Positions 19,730-27,894 of a stretch of 45,498 nt of DNA are shown here, one piece after another. The number at the start of each line of letters is the position of its first letter. Within the stretch, counting starts at the first letter, position 1. The position numbers and the translations under genes were made by a program. The stretch covers positions 1-45,498 of the forward strand of contig NZ_MLYP01000012.1 of NCBI RefSeq assembly GCF_001866645.1, in the 5' to 3' direction. Under the pieces are notes generated by a model. It had not been told where the DNA came from and did no database searches. It saw nothing but the letters and a program-made list of their open reading frames with translations. Origin of the DNA: Streptomyces colonosanans. Lineage in GTDB: Bacteria > Actinomycetota > Actinomycetes > Streptomycetales > Streptomycetaceae.

Positions 19730-20268
19730 AGCGTCCGAGCACCGCCGTGGGGCGTGCCGTCGCCGCGTGCGTCACCGCCGCGGCCCTGCTGACCGGCTGC
19801 GGAGTGCAGCAGACCGACGTCATCGAGGCCGGCGGGCCTGCCACCATCGGTGTCTTCCCCGCCCCCGAGAATCGAATGGTCCTCTTCTTCCTCTCGCCTC
19901 AGGGCCGCCCGACGCCGGTGATGCGACGGGTCGGAACGAACCTGGATCCCAAGGGGGGCGCCGACTATCCTCCAGCGGGCGCCGGGCCGGTGGACCGCGG
20001 GAAGGTCGTCGCCGCACTGTTCGCCGGCCCCTGGGCGAACGAGCGCGAGGCCGGGCTCCACACGGAGCTGCCGCCGCAACTGAATGGACCCGTGGGGATA
20101 ACGGCGACCTCAGGCAAGCTGATCCTCCGCCTCCCGCTCGCGGTACGGCCCCTCAAGGCGGCCGCGGTGCGTCAGGTGGTGTGCACGGTCGCGTTCGCGG
20201 GCGGCGACGGCGGTGCGGAAGTGACCATCATGGGCCCCGACGGCACACTCCCGGCGGCCCACTGCTAG
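19726..20268 (+). CDS. GerMN-like lipoprotein coupled to two-component system
   Basis: A 180-residue predicted lipoprotein with lipobox LLTGC (Cys about residue 25). The mature part (MVLFFLSPQGRPTPVMRR, then KVVAALFAGPWANEREAGL) resembles a GerMN-type domain. The regulator-kinase-lipoprotein order recalls MtrA-MtrB-LpqB and CseB-CseC partnerships, in which the lipoprotein tunes the sensor. That role here is inference. It has a 4-nt overlap with the kinase gene and converges with the DUF2127 gene, 50 bp apart. Confidence 0.8.
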   Translation: MKRPSTAVGRAVAACVTAAALLTGCGVQQTDVIEAGGPATIGVFPAPENRMVLFFLSPQGRPTPVMRRVGTNLDPKGGADYPPAGAGPVDRGKVVAALFAGPWANEREAGLHTELPPQLNGPVGITATSGKLILRLPLAVRPLKAAAVRQVVCTVAFAGGDGGAEVTIMGPDGTLPAAHC

Positions 20269-20318
20269 GGCCTGAAGAGCCAAGGTCCCGGGCAGCGGCG
20301 ACGGAACCGGGGGGGTGC

Positions 20319-21083
20319 TCAGATCATCACCCCCGCCGACTCCTCCACCTCCAGCAGCGAGGCGCTCCGCCGCTCCTCTTCGAAGGCCTTGCGCCCGCCG
20401 CGCAGCCCGAACAGCCGCTTGGCCAGGGCGATGTAGAGGACAGCGATGATGTTGAGGACCAGGGTGGTGATCTTCACGGCGCTGACGTGCTCGGTGAGCT
20501 CGTAGATCTCCAGCGGCAGGAAGGCGGCCGTGGCGACCACCGTCAGGTACTCGGCCCAGCGCTTGGCGTGCCAGAGGCCGACCGCCTCGATGACTTCGAC
20601 CAGCGCGTACGCCAGCAGCAGGGACGCCACCAGCAGCAGCGTGGAGTGCTTGTAGCCGAAGGTCTTCTGAATGGTGCCGATGACCGGGGAGTGGTCCAGG
20701 TCGTAGTGGAAGTGCTTGAAGACCGGGCGGAAGACATCCAGGTACTCGTTGAACAGTCTGCGCACCGCGTCCTGGCTGTTGCTGAACTTCCAGACCGCCA
20801 CGGCGACCAGCACGATGAACACCCCGCGCAGCGCCCGCTCGACCGCCAGGAAGCGCAGGATGAACAGGTCGCGCAACACCTTGCCGCGCGGCACCAGCGG
20901 GGCGTCGCCGGCCGGTCCCGAGCCGTGCGGCTCGCCGAGCGCGAAGTCGCCGCAGCGCAGGCAGCGCCACACCTCCCCCAGGGCGGTCTCCGCGTGCAGC
21001 CGGATACGCAGCCGGGGGTCGTCCGGCGCGTAGGTCACATGGCCCTTGCGTGCGCAGGTGCGCCGGTCCCAGTCGATCGCCAT
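20319..21083 (-). CDS. DUF2127 membrane protein
   Basis: A 254-residue protein of unknown function. An N-terminal module with CARKGHVTY and WRCLRCGDF could bind zinc through its cysteines and histidine. About four TM segments follow (FIVLVAVAVWKF, LLVASLLLAYALVEVIEAV, LTVVATAAFLPLEIYEL, TTLVLNIIAVLYIALA). The motif GLWHAKRWAEYLTV is characteristic of DUF2127. The C-terminus FEEERRSASLLEVEESAGVM is partly duplicated at 12464-12530. ATG 21083 is preceded by GGGAGG. Confidence 0.85.
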   Translation of the reverse strand: MAIDWDRRTCARKGHVTYAPDDPRLRIRLHAETALGEVWRCLRCGDFALGEPHGSGPAGDAPLVPRGKVLRDLFILRFLAVERALRGVFIVLVAVAVWKFSNSQDAVRRLFNEYLDVFRPVFKHFHYDLDHSPVIGTIQKTFGYKHSTLLLVASLLLAYALVEVIEAVGLWHAKRWAEYLTVVATAAFLPLEIYELTEHVSAVKITTLVLNIIAVLYIALAKRLFGLRGGRKAFEEERRSASLLEVEESAGVMI

Positions 21084-21184
21084 TCCCCCGTGCCTCCCTA
21101 GGTGCGTACGACCGTGCCGCGCCGGTTGATCGGCGCGGCACGGTATCGCATCGCGGTAAGAGACGACCGCCAGGGAGTTTTAGT

Positions 21185-22855
21185 TCAGGCGACTGCCACC
21201 CGTTCGTTCGCCTCCTCCTCGACGGGCTCCGCCACGGCGGCCTTGCCGCGCGGCAGCAGCAGCGCCACGGCGAGCGTACCCACGCCGAGGATCACGGCAC
21301 CGACCAGGCTGGTGTGGGCGACGGCGTCCGCGAAGGACGAGCCGACCGCGTCCTTCATCTGCCGGGCGCCCTCGGCGAGTTGGCCGGCCTGTGCCTTCAG
21401 CTGGGCGGCCTGCTGGGGGTCGACCGCCTGGGCGGCCTGCGCCGCGAGCTGCCGGGCCTTCTCCCCGATGCCCTGCGCGACGGCGTATCCGGCGCCGACC
21501 GAGTCCTGGGCGGTGGACAGGGCACTCGCCGTGAGCTTGCTGCCGGCGGTGGCGTCGGAGAGGTGGTCGGAGTACGACGTGGCGAGCAGGGAACCGAGGA
21601 TCGCGATGCCGAGCGAGCCGCCCAGCTCCAGCGAGGTGTCGTTCACGGCGCCGCCGACGCCCAGTTCGGACTCCGGGAAGGTGCCCATGATCGCGTCGGT
21701 GCAGGGCGAGAGGGCGAGGCCGATGGCCAGACCGAGGATCACCAGGGGCGCCACGAAGTCGCCGTACGAGGACGAGCCGTCCACCTGGGTCAGCAGCGCG
21801 AGCGCCACGGTGCCGGCGACCATGCCCGCGCTCACCGTCCACTTCATACCGACGCGCGGGGTGAGGTAACCGGTCAGCGCCGAGCCGACGAAGACGGCGC
21901 CCGCCAGCGGCAGCATGCGTACGCCGGTGGCCAGGGCGTCGTAGCCCAGGACGAACTGCAGGTGCTGGGTGAGGTAGTAGAAGGCGCCGAAGACGGCCAG
22001 GAAGAACAGGGCGACGGCGAGGTTGGACCCGGCGAAACGGCGGTTGGTGAAACGCCGCACATCGAGGATCGGGCGCGGGTGGCGCAGCTCCCACAGGACG
22101 AAGGCCACCAGGCCCGCGCCCGCGACGACCGCTGCCGTGACCGCCTTGGCGTCCCAGCCGAAGTGCGGGCCCTCGATGATCATGTAGACGAGCGCGCCGA
22201 CCCAGACCACCGACAGCAGGCCGCCGACGTAGTCGATGCGGTCGTGGTGACCGGCCCTGGACGGCGGGACCAGGACGAAGGCGGCGACCAGAGCGACGGC
22301 GGCGATCGGGACGTTGATCAGGAAGGTCGAGGCCCAGCCGTGGTTCTTGAGCAGCGCGCCCGCGACGACCGGACCGCCGGCGATCGCCAGCCCGGCGGTG
22401 GCGGTCCACAGGGTGATCGCCTTGGCGCGCTCGGAGCGCGGGAAGGTCGCGGCGAGGAGGGAGAGCGTGGCCGGCATGATCAGCGCGGCGCCCACGCCCA
22501 TGATCGCGCGAGCGGCGATGACGGTCGCGGCGCTGCCGGCGAGGTAGCCGAAGACGGATCCGCCGCCGAACACCACCAGCCCGAGGACGAGCGCGCCGCG
22601 TCGGCTGTACTTGTCGCCGATCGCGCCGAGCAGGAGCATCAGCGCCGCGTAGGGGACGGTGTAGCCGTCGATGACCCACTGCAGGTCGGCGCTGGTGAGG
22701 CCGAGGTCCCGGGTCATGTCGGGCGCGGCGACGGTGAGGGCGGTGTTCGCCATCACGATGATCAGCAGGCTCAGGCAGAGGACGAGCAGCGCCCACCAGC
22801 GCCGGGCGTAGGGCCGGCCCGTCCTCTCGACGGGTTCGTTGATCACGAGACGCAT
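21185..22855 (-). CDS. DHA2/EmrB-QacA-type MFS drug exporter
   Basis: A 556-residue proton-coupled exporter with 14 predicted TM segments. Visible are motif A (GAIGDKYSRRGALVLGL), the antiporter motif C (GLAIAGGPVVAGALL) and a long Gln/Ala-rich coil between TM13 and TM14 (QAAQAVDPQQAAQLKAQAG). ATG 22855 has GAGGAAGG about 11 nt upstream; the longer frame runs into the operator region and was rejected. It is divergent from a TetR gene, with three palindromic operators between. The substrate is unknown; hydrophobic drugs or dyes are usual for the family. Confidence 0.93.
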   Translation of the reverse strand: MRLVINEPVERTGRPYARRWWALLVLCLSLLIIVMANTALTVAAPDMTRDLGLTSADLQWVIDGYTVPYAALMLLLGAIGDKYSRRGALVLGLVVFGGGSVFGYLAGSAATVIAARAIMGVGAALIMPATLSLLAATFPRSERAKAITLWTATAGLAIAGGPVVAGALLKNHGWASTFLINVPIAAVALVAAFVLVPPSRAGHHDRIDYVGGLLSVVWVGALVYMIIEGPHFGWDAKAVTAAVVAGAGLVAFVLWELRHPRPILDVRRFTNRRFAGSNLAVALFFLAVFGAFYYLTQHLQFVLGYDALATGVRMLPLAGAVFVGSALTGYLTPRVGMKWTVSAGMVAGTVALALLTQVDGSSSYGDFVAPLVILGLAIGLALSPCTDAIMGTFPESELGVGGAVNDTSLELGGSLGIAILGSLLATSYSDHLSDATAGSKLTASALSTAQDSVGAGYAVAQGIGEKARQLAAQAAQAVDPQQAAQLKAQAGQLAEGARQMKDAVGSSFADAVAHTSLVGAVILGVGTLAVALLLPRGKAAVAEPVEEEANERVAVA

Positions 22856-22891
22856 GGGTGCGGGCCTTCCTCTTCTGTCCACCGTCCTGAA

Positions 22892-22954
22892 TTGCACAGC
22901 ACCGTGCAATTGCACAACGATGTGCAATGTACGGCGTTGCACAGTACTGTGCAA
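22892..22954. promoter_or_regulatory. Three 18-bp TetR-type operators
   Basis: Three copies of TTGCACANNNNTGTGCAA. They are 22892-22909 (TTGCACAGCACCGTGCAA, one imperfect pair), 22910-22927 (TTGCACAACGATGTGCAA) and 22937-22954 (TTGCACAGTACTGTGCAA, fully palindromic). Copies 1 and 2 abut, and copy 3 is 9 bp further. They lie between the exporter and TetR genes and should bind the TetR protein and control both. Confidence 0.88.
22926..22954 (-). promoter_or_regulatory. Exporter promoter inside operators
   Basis: On the minus strand, TTGCAC (22954-22949) and TACATT (22931-22926) are separated by 17 bp. The -35 is part of operator 3 and the predicted start falls in operator 2, so repressor binding would block RNA polymerase directly. 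Confidence 0.6.
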
Positions 22955-23010
22955 ATCAAGGAGGTCCAGGCCCCGGGGAGGCGTACGGAAGCTCCGGAGG
23001 GCCGTGCAGA

Positions 23011-23628
23011 ATGGCAGCCATGACCACGGGTAACGCCAGCCGGGCCGATGCCAACCGCCGTCGCATCCTGGAGGTCGCGCTCGCCGAACTGCTGCGCGAT
23101 CCGGACGCGTCCATGGACCAGATCGCACGGGCCGCAAGTGTCGTACGGCGCACGGTCTACGGGCACTTCCCCAGCCGTGAGGCGCTGATCAGCACGCTCG
23201 TCGACGGCGCGGTGGAGGCGGTCGCGGCGGCGCACACGGCGGGACGGGAGGGCGTCGCGGACCCGGCGGAGGCGGTCGCCCGCGCGACGCTGGCGGTGTG
23301 GGAGGTCGCCGACCGCTACCGGATCCTGGTCGCCCTGGCGCAGCGCAGCGTCACGGTGCAGGGCATCCGCGACCGCCTGGCGCCGGTCCGCGAGGCGTGC
23401 GCGGAGAACCTGGCCCGCGGCCTGGAGCAGGGCGTGTTCACCTCGCCGCTGCCGCCGCGGGCGCTTGCGTATGTGCACGAGCAGATGCTGTTCGCGCTGA
23501 TGGATGCGGTGAACGAGGGCCTGCTGGGAGCGCGGGAAGCGGGCCGCTCCGCCGCGGTCGCCCTGCTGACCACGGCGGGCGTGCCCGTCTCACAGGCCAC
23601 CGAACTCGTGGCGAAGCTGAGCGACTGA
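23011..23628 (+). CDS. TetR-family repressor of the exporter
   Basis: A 205-residue regulator with an N-terminal HTH (MDQIARAASVVRRTVYGHF) and a variable ligand domain. ATG 23011 has GGAGG 10 nt upstream; ATG 23020 is an alternative. Its divergent position and the three operators make it the likely repressor of the exporter and of itself, released by an exported compound. That is standard for TetR/exporter pairs but inferred here. Its stop codon lies inside the following terminator stem. Confidence 0.92.
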   Translation: MAAMTTGNASRADANRRRILEVALAELLRDPDASMDQIARAASVVRRTVYGHFPSREALISTLVDGAVEAVAAAHTAGREGVADPAEAVARATLAVWEVADRYRILVALAQRSVTVQGIRDRLAPVREACAENLARGLEQGVFTSPLPPRALAYVHEQMLFALMDAVNEGLLGAREAGRSAAVALLTTAGVPVSQATELVAKLSD

Positions 23629-23673
23629 AAGACCCCTCCGGCAGCGGATTCCGCTGTCGGAGGGGTCTTTCAG
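23625..23673. terminator. Strong bidirectional terminator
   Basis: A 23-bp stem with a single G-T pair (23625-23647 with 23651-23673) and an ATT loop. Its outer bases supply TTTCAG on the right and the complement on the left. It separates the convergent TetR and dicarboxylate-symporter genes and includes the TetR stop codon. Confidence 0.85.
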
Positions 23674-23763
23674 GGCCGGACACGCTCGGTGTCCATCGGG
23701 GGTGTGGCCCGGGCGGCTCGGAGACGGGGGAACATCCCGGCCGCCCGGGGGTATGGGAGAGGC

Positions 23764-25125
23764 TCAGGCCCTGGCCGGCTCGGGCGCGGGGGCGTGGTCG
23801 TCCTCGGAGGCGTCGAGCAGGGTCTTCTCGTCGAACGGCAGCTCACCGGCGAGCACCCGCTGCACGCGCTCCTTGTCGACCTCGCCGGTCCAGGTGCCGA
23901 TCAGGAGGGTGGCGACCGCGTTGCCCGCGAAGTTCGTCAGGGCACGGGCCTCGCTCATGAAGCGGTCGATGCCGATGATCAGGCCGACGCCGTCGACGAG
24001 GGCGGGCTTGTGCGACTGCAGACCGCTGGCCAGGACGGCGATGCCGGAACCGGAGACACCGGCGGCGCCCTTCGAGGCGATCATCATGAAGAGCAGCAGA
24101 CCGATCTGCTGGCCGATGCTCATCGGCTGGTCCAGCGCGTCCGCGATGAACAGCGAGGCCATGGTCAGGTAGATCATCGTGCCGTCGAGGTTGAAGGAGT
24201 AGCCGGTCGGCACGGTGATGCCGACGACCGGACGGCTGACGCCCAGGTGCTCCATCTTCGCGATGAGCCGCGGCAGCGCGGACTCGGAGGAGGAGGTGGA
24301 CAGGATCAGCAGGAACTCACGGCCGAGGTACTTCAGCAGGTGCCAGAGGTTGACCTTGGCCACCAGGCGCACCAGCGTGCCGAGCACGATCCCGACGAAC
24401 AGGATGCAGGTGACGTAGAACCCGATCATGATCGTGGCCAGCGCCTTGAGCGCGTCCATACCGGTCTCGCCGATCACTGCCGCCATGGCGCCGAAGGCAC
24501 CGATCGGGGCCGCCCACATGATCATCGCAAGGATCCGGAAGACCAGCTTCTGGATGTGCTCGACCCCGCGCAGAACCGGCTCGCCGCTGCGGCCCATGGC
24601 CTGCAGCGCGAAGCCCGCGAGCAGCGCCACGAGCAGCGTCTGGAGCACCTGGCCCTCGGTGAAGGCCGAGACGAACGTGGTGGGGATGATCCCGAGCACG
24701 AAGTCGACCGGACCCTCGGCGGCGGCCTCGGCCTGTGTGTGGCCGACGCCCTTGACCGCCTCGGTCAGGTGCATGCCGCTGCCGGGGTGGACGATGTTGC
24801 CGACCACGAGGCCGATGGCGAGCGCGACGCCGGACATCGCGATGAAGTAGCCGAGGGCGAGCCCGCCGACCTTGCCGACCTTGGCGGCCTTCCGCACGGA
24901 GCCGACACCGAGCACGATCGTGCAGAAGATGATCGGCGAGATCATCATCTTGATCAGGGCCACGAAGCCCGTGCCGAGCGGCTTCAGCTCCTTGGCGAAG
25001 TCCGGCGCGGCGAACCCCACGGCGATTCCGAGCACCACGGCGGCGATCACCGCGATGTAGAGATAGTGGGTGCGGTCCCGCTTGGCTGCGGGCGCGGCAG
25101 GTGCCGTTCGGGGTGTGCTGGACAC
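23764..25125 (-). CDS. dctA: C4-dicarboxylate/cation symporter DctA
   Basis: A DAACS-family secondary transporter, 453 residues with about eight TM helices plus re-entrant loops. Visible are the serine-rich loop (ILSTSSSESALPRLI), the NLDGT cation-binding motif (GYSFNLDGTMIYLTMA) and SKGAAGVSGSGIAVLA. It takes up succinate, fumarate or malate with protons or sodium. I chose GTG 25125 because GAGGAGG lies 10 nt upstream; ATG 25161 would add 12 residues without a good site. It is divergent from a CitA/CitB-type two-component system that probably controls it. Confidence 0.93.
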   Translation of the reverse strand: MSSTPRTAPAAPAAKRDRTHYLYIAVIAAVVLGIAVGFAAPDFAKELKPLGTGFVALIKMMISPIIFCTIVLGVGSVRKAAKVGKVGGLALGYFIAMSGVALAIGLVVGNIVHPGSGMHLTEAVKGVGHTQAEAAAEGPVDFVLGIIPTTFVSAFTEGQVLQTLLVALLAGFALQAMGRSGEPVLRGVEHIQKLVFRILAMIMWAAPIGAFGAMAAVIGETGMDALKALATIMIGFYVTCILFVGIVLGTLVRLVAKVNLWHLLKYLGREFLLILSTSSSESALPRLIAKMEHLGVSRPVVGITVPTGYSFNLDGTMIYLTMASLFIADALDQPMSIGQQIGLLLFMMIASKGAAGVSGSGIAVLASGLQSHKPALVDGVGLIIGIDRFMSEARALTNFAGNAVATLLIGTWTGEVDKERVQRVLAGELPFDEKTLLDASEDDHAPAPEPARA

Positions 25126-25188
25126 GGCTGACTGCCCTCCTCGACGACGTTGTCGGATCATCCGGCGTGCGGCTCACGCCCGGGGAAA

Positions 25189-25276
25189 CCGGGAGACGAG
25201 CTCCCGGGGGACCGGGAGGCATGCTCCCGGCAGACCGGAAGACGTGCTCCCGGCAGACCAGAAGGCGCGTTCTCGG
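25189..25276. repeat. Four 23-bp tandem palindromic repeats
   Basis: Units begin at 25189, 25212, 25235 and 25258. Each is a 19-bp inverted repeat of the type CCGGGAGNNNNGCTCCCGG plus a 4-base linker (GGGA, CAGA, CAGA, CAGG). Units 1 and 2 have the best palindromes; unit 4 has decayed (CCAGAAGGCGCGTTCTCGG). They lie 64-151 bp upstream of dctA in the divergent region. A regulator-binding array or a REP-like element are both possible. Confidence 0.8.
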
Positions 25277-25408
25277 CAGGCGGCCGGGAAGCGGAGCGCT
25301 CCTGGGGGGATGCCGCGACTATCTCCTGTCCTGTGAAGACGGTCACCCTTCCGTTCATTTAGTTCACGCTTATCTGGGCAACCGGAACGGCGAGGCAGAC
25401 TTGAACCC

Positions 25409-27070
25409 ATGCGTGTGCCCCACCCGTCAAGACCCCGCAGCCTGGCCGGCCAGCTGTTCGCGATGCAGGCCGTACTGATCGCGGTGCTCGTCGCCGGGTA
25501 CTCGCTCTTCACCTTCGTCGACGATCACAACCAGGCCCGGAACGCGGCCGGCCGCCAGGCGATGGCAGTGGCCCGCTCACTCGCCGACTCCCCTTCGGTA
25601 CAGGCGGCGATCCGCACCTCCGACCCGACGAGGACGCTCCAGCCGTACGCGATGCGGGTGCAGCAGAACACGGGCGTGGACTTCGTCACGATCATGAATC
25701 CGAAGGGCATCCGCTGGACCCACCCCAATCCCTCGCTGATCGGCGAGCGCTTCCTCGGCCACACCTCCCGCGCGTTGAAGGGTGAGCCCTTCACCGAGAC
25801 GTACACCGGGACGCTGGGCCCGTCCGTCCGGGCGGTCGCGCCCATCCGGGACGGCGGCCGGATCGTCGGCCTGGTGAGCGCGGGGATCAAGGTCGAGACG
25901 GTGTCGGCCCAGATCCGGGAGCAGCTGACGACCCTGGTCGGCGTCGCGAGCGGCGCCCTGGTCCTGGGCGGTATCGGCACCTATGTGATCAACGCCCGGC
26001 TGCGCCGCTCCACGCACGGCATGAACGCGACCGAGCTGAGCCGTATGCACGACTACCACCAGGCCGCGCTGCACGCCGTGCACGAGGGCCTGCTGATGCT
26101 GGACGGCCAGTTCCGGGTGGCCCTGATCAACGACGGCGGCCGGGAGCTGCTGGAGGTGACCGGCGAGGTGGTGGGCCGCTCGGTGGCGGACCTTGGCCTG
26201 CCGGCGCCGCTGACGAGCGCCCTGCTGTCCTCCGTACCGCGGGTGGACGAGCTCCATCTGACGGCGACGCGCGTCCTGGTGGTCACCACCTCCCCGGTCT
26301 CCGGCGGCGAACAGCGGGGCACCGTGGTCACCCTGCGCGACGTGACCAGACTGCAGTCCCTGATGGGCGAGCTGAACTCGGAGCGGGACTTCACACAGGC
26401 GCTGCGCTCCCAGGCCCACGAGGCGGCGAACCGCCTCCACACGGTCGTCTCGCTCATCGAGCTGGACCGTGCGGACGAGGCGGTCGAGTTCGCCACCGCC
26501 GAGCTTGAGCTGGCGCAGGCCCTCACGGACCAGGTGGTCGCGGCCGTCGACGAACCGGTCCTCGCGGCCCTGCTGCTCGGCAAGGCGGCCCAGGCGAACG
26601 AGCGGGGCGTGGAGCTGGTGGTGTCGCCGGACAGCCGGATCGACGACGGCCTGCTGCCGCCGTCCCTCCCCGCCCGTGACCTGGTCACGATCCTCGGCAA
26701 TCTGATCGACAACGCGATGGACGCGGCGCAGGGCTCGGTGGGGGCCCGGGTGACGGTGACGGCGTACTCGGCGGGGACCGAACTGGTCCTGCGGGTGTCG
26801 GACACGGGGGCCGGGGTGGACCCCGCCCACGCCGAGGCGGTGTTCGAACGCGGCTGGTCGACGAAGCCGGCGACCGGCTCCGGCGGCCGCGGCCTGGGCC
26901 TCGCCCTGGTCCGCCAGACCGTACGACGCCACGAGGGTGCTCTCACGGTGGCGGAGGCGGCCGGAGGCGGGGCGGAGTTCGAGGCGCGGCTGCCGTTGCC
27001 TACGGTGGGGGCGGCCCCCGAGCCGATGTCGCCGGTGGTCGGGGCTGCCCCGCACGGAGGTGACGCATGA
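25409..27070 (+). CDS. CitA/DcuS-type sensor kinase
   Basis: A 553-residue membrane kinase. TM1 is about residues 12-35, an extracytoplasmic PAS/Cache domain about 36-170, TM2 about 173-195 and a cytoplasmic PAS about 215-315. The dimerisation/phosphorylation helix has the His about 337 in LRSQAHEAANRLHTVV, as in the citrate/C4-dicarboxylate family. The HATPase shows GNLIDNAMDAA, VSDTGAGVDP and GRGLGLALV. It is divergent from the symporter, so it probably senses C4-dicarboxylates. The start has only a weak GAGG 13 nt upstream. It overlaps the response regulator by 4 nt. Confidence 0.92.
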   Translation: MRVPHPSRPRSLAGQLFAMQAVLIAVLVAGYSLFTFVDDHNQARNAAGRQAMAVARSLADSPSVQAAIRTSDPTRTLQPYAMRVQQNTGVDFVTIMNPKGIRWTHPNPSLIGERFLGHTSRALKGEPFTETYTGTLGPSVRAVAPIRDGGRIVGLVSAGIKVETVSAQIREQLTTLVGVASGALVLGGIGTYVINARLRRSTHGMNATELSRMHDYHQAALHAVHEGLLMLDGQFRVALINDGGRELLEVTGEVVGRSVADLGLPAPLTSALLSSVPRVDELHLTATRVLVVTTSPVSGGEQRGTVVTLRDVTRLQSLMGELNSERDFTQALRSQAHEAANRLHTVVSLIELDRADEAVEFATAELELAQALTDQVVAAVDEPVLAALLLGKAAQANERGVELVVSPDSRIDDGLLPPSLPARDLVTILGNLIDNAMDAAQGSVGARVTVTAYSAGTELVLRVSDTGAGVDPAHAEAVFERGWSTKPATGSGGRGLGLALVRQTVRRHEGALTVAEAAGGGAEFEARLPLPTVGAAPEPMSPVVGAAPHGGDA

Positions 27071-27747
27071 CCGAGCCCATCCGCGTACTCGTCGTGGAGG
27101 ACGACCCGGTCGCCGCCGACGCCCATCTGCTGTACGTCGGCCGGGTCCCGGGCTTCAGGACGGTCGGCAAGGCGCACACGGGCGCGGAGGCGCGGCGCAT
27201 GCTGGACCGGATGCCGGTGGACCTGCTGCTGCTGGACCTGCATCTGCCCGATGTGCACGGTCTGCAGCTGGCGCGGACCCTGCGGGCGGCGGGATATCAC
27301 GCGGACGTGATCGCGGTGACGTCCGCGCGGGATCTGGCGGTGGTGCGGGAGGGAGTCTCGCTGGGCGTCGTGCAGTACGTGCTGAAGCCGTTCACGTTCC
27401 CTACGCTCCGGGACCGGCTGGTGCGGTACGCGGAGTTCCGCGGGACGGCGGGCGAGGCGAGCGGTCAGGACGAGGTGGACCGGGCGCTCGCCACCCTGCG
27501 GGCACCGGGTCCCTCGGCCCTACCGAAGGGGCTGAGCGCGCCGACGCTGGCGCGGGTGAGGGAGGCGCTGCGGGGCGCCGAGGAGGGGCTCACTGCCGCG
27601 GGGGTCGGCGGGAGTGTGGGCATATCCCGGATCACGGCCCGGCGCTACCTGGAGCACCTGGTCGAGACGGGCAGGGCCGGGCGGAGCCCGCTGTACGGGC
27701 AGGTGGGGCGGCCTGAGCTGGTGTACCGGTGGATCAGGAGCCGCTGA
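27067..27747 (+). CDS. CitB/DctR-type response regulator
   Basis: A 226-residue regulator. The receiver has LVVEDDPVAADAH, phospho-acceptor Asp57 in LLLLDLHLPDVHG and Lys in YVLKPFTF. The C-terminal DNA-binding domain (SVGISRITARRYLEHLVETG) is of the CitB type. It is cotranslated with the kinase through ATGA. The expected target is dctA; the 23-bp repeats and the GTTCA direct repeat (25353, 25362) are the visible candidates for its site. Confidence 0.92.
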   Translation: MTEPIRVLVVEDDPVAADAHLLYVGRVPGFRTVGKAHTGAEARRMLDRMPVDLLLLDLHLPDVHGLQLARTLRAAGYHADVIAVTSARDLAVVREGVSLGVVQYVLKPFTFPTLRDRLVRYAEFRGTAGEASGQDEVDRALATLRAPGPSALPKGLSAPTLARVREALRGAEEGLTAAGVGGSVGISRITARRYLEHLVETGRAGRSPLYGQVGRPELVYRWIRSR

Positions 27748-27811
27748 TACCGGCGGCACGGCCGCCCCTGCCGGCACCACCGCCGTGCTGCCACAAGCCG
27801 CCGCACACGCA

Positions 27812-27841
27812 TTGACCTGACTGGACCACTCCTCTTACGTT
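27812..27841 (+). promoter_or_regulatory. Candidate promoter of the ABC importer operon
   Basis: TTGACC at 27812-27817 and TACGTT at 27836-27841, 18 bp apart, about 54 bp upstream of the binding-protein start. I see no clear sugar-repressor palindrome beside it. Confidence 0.5.
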
Positions 27842-27894
27842 CACCGAGCAGCCATCTCGGCCACAACGACGTGAGCCCGTAGGAGGTCGTGCCC

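Noticed and set aside
21050..25131. Long plus-strand frames opposite the MFS exporter and DctA
   Set aside because: Glu/Asp/Gly/Arg-rich shadows without any recognisable domain.
25189..25276. Short CRISPR array
   Set aside because: Linkers between the units are only 4 nt and nearly identical; there are no spacers and no cas genes.
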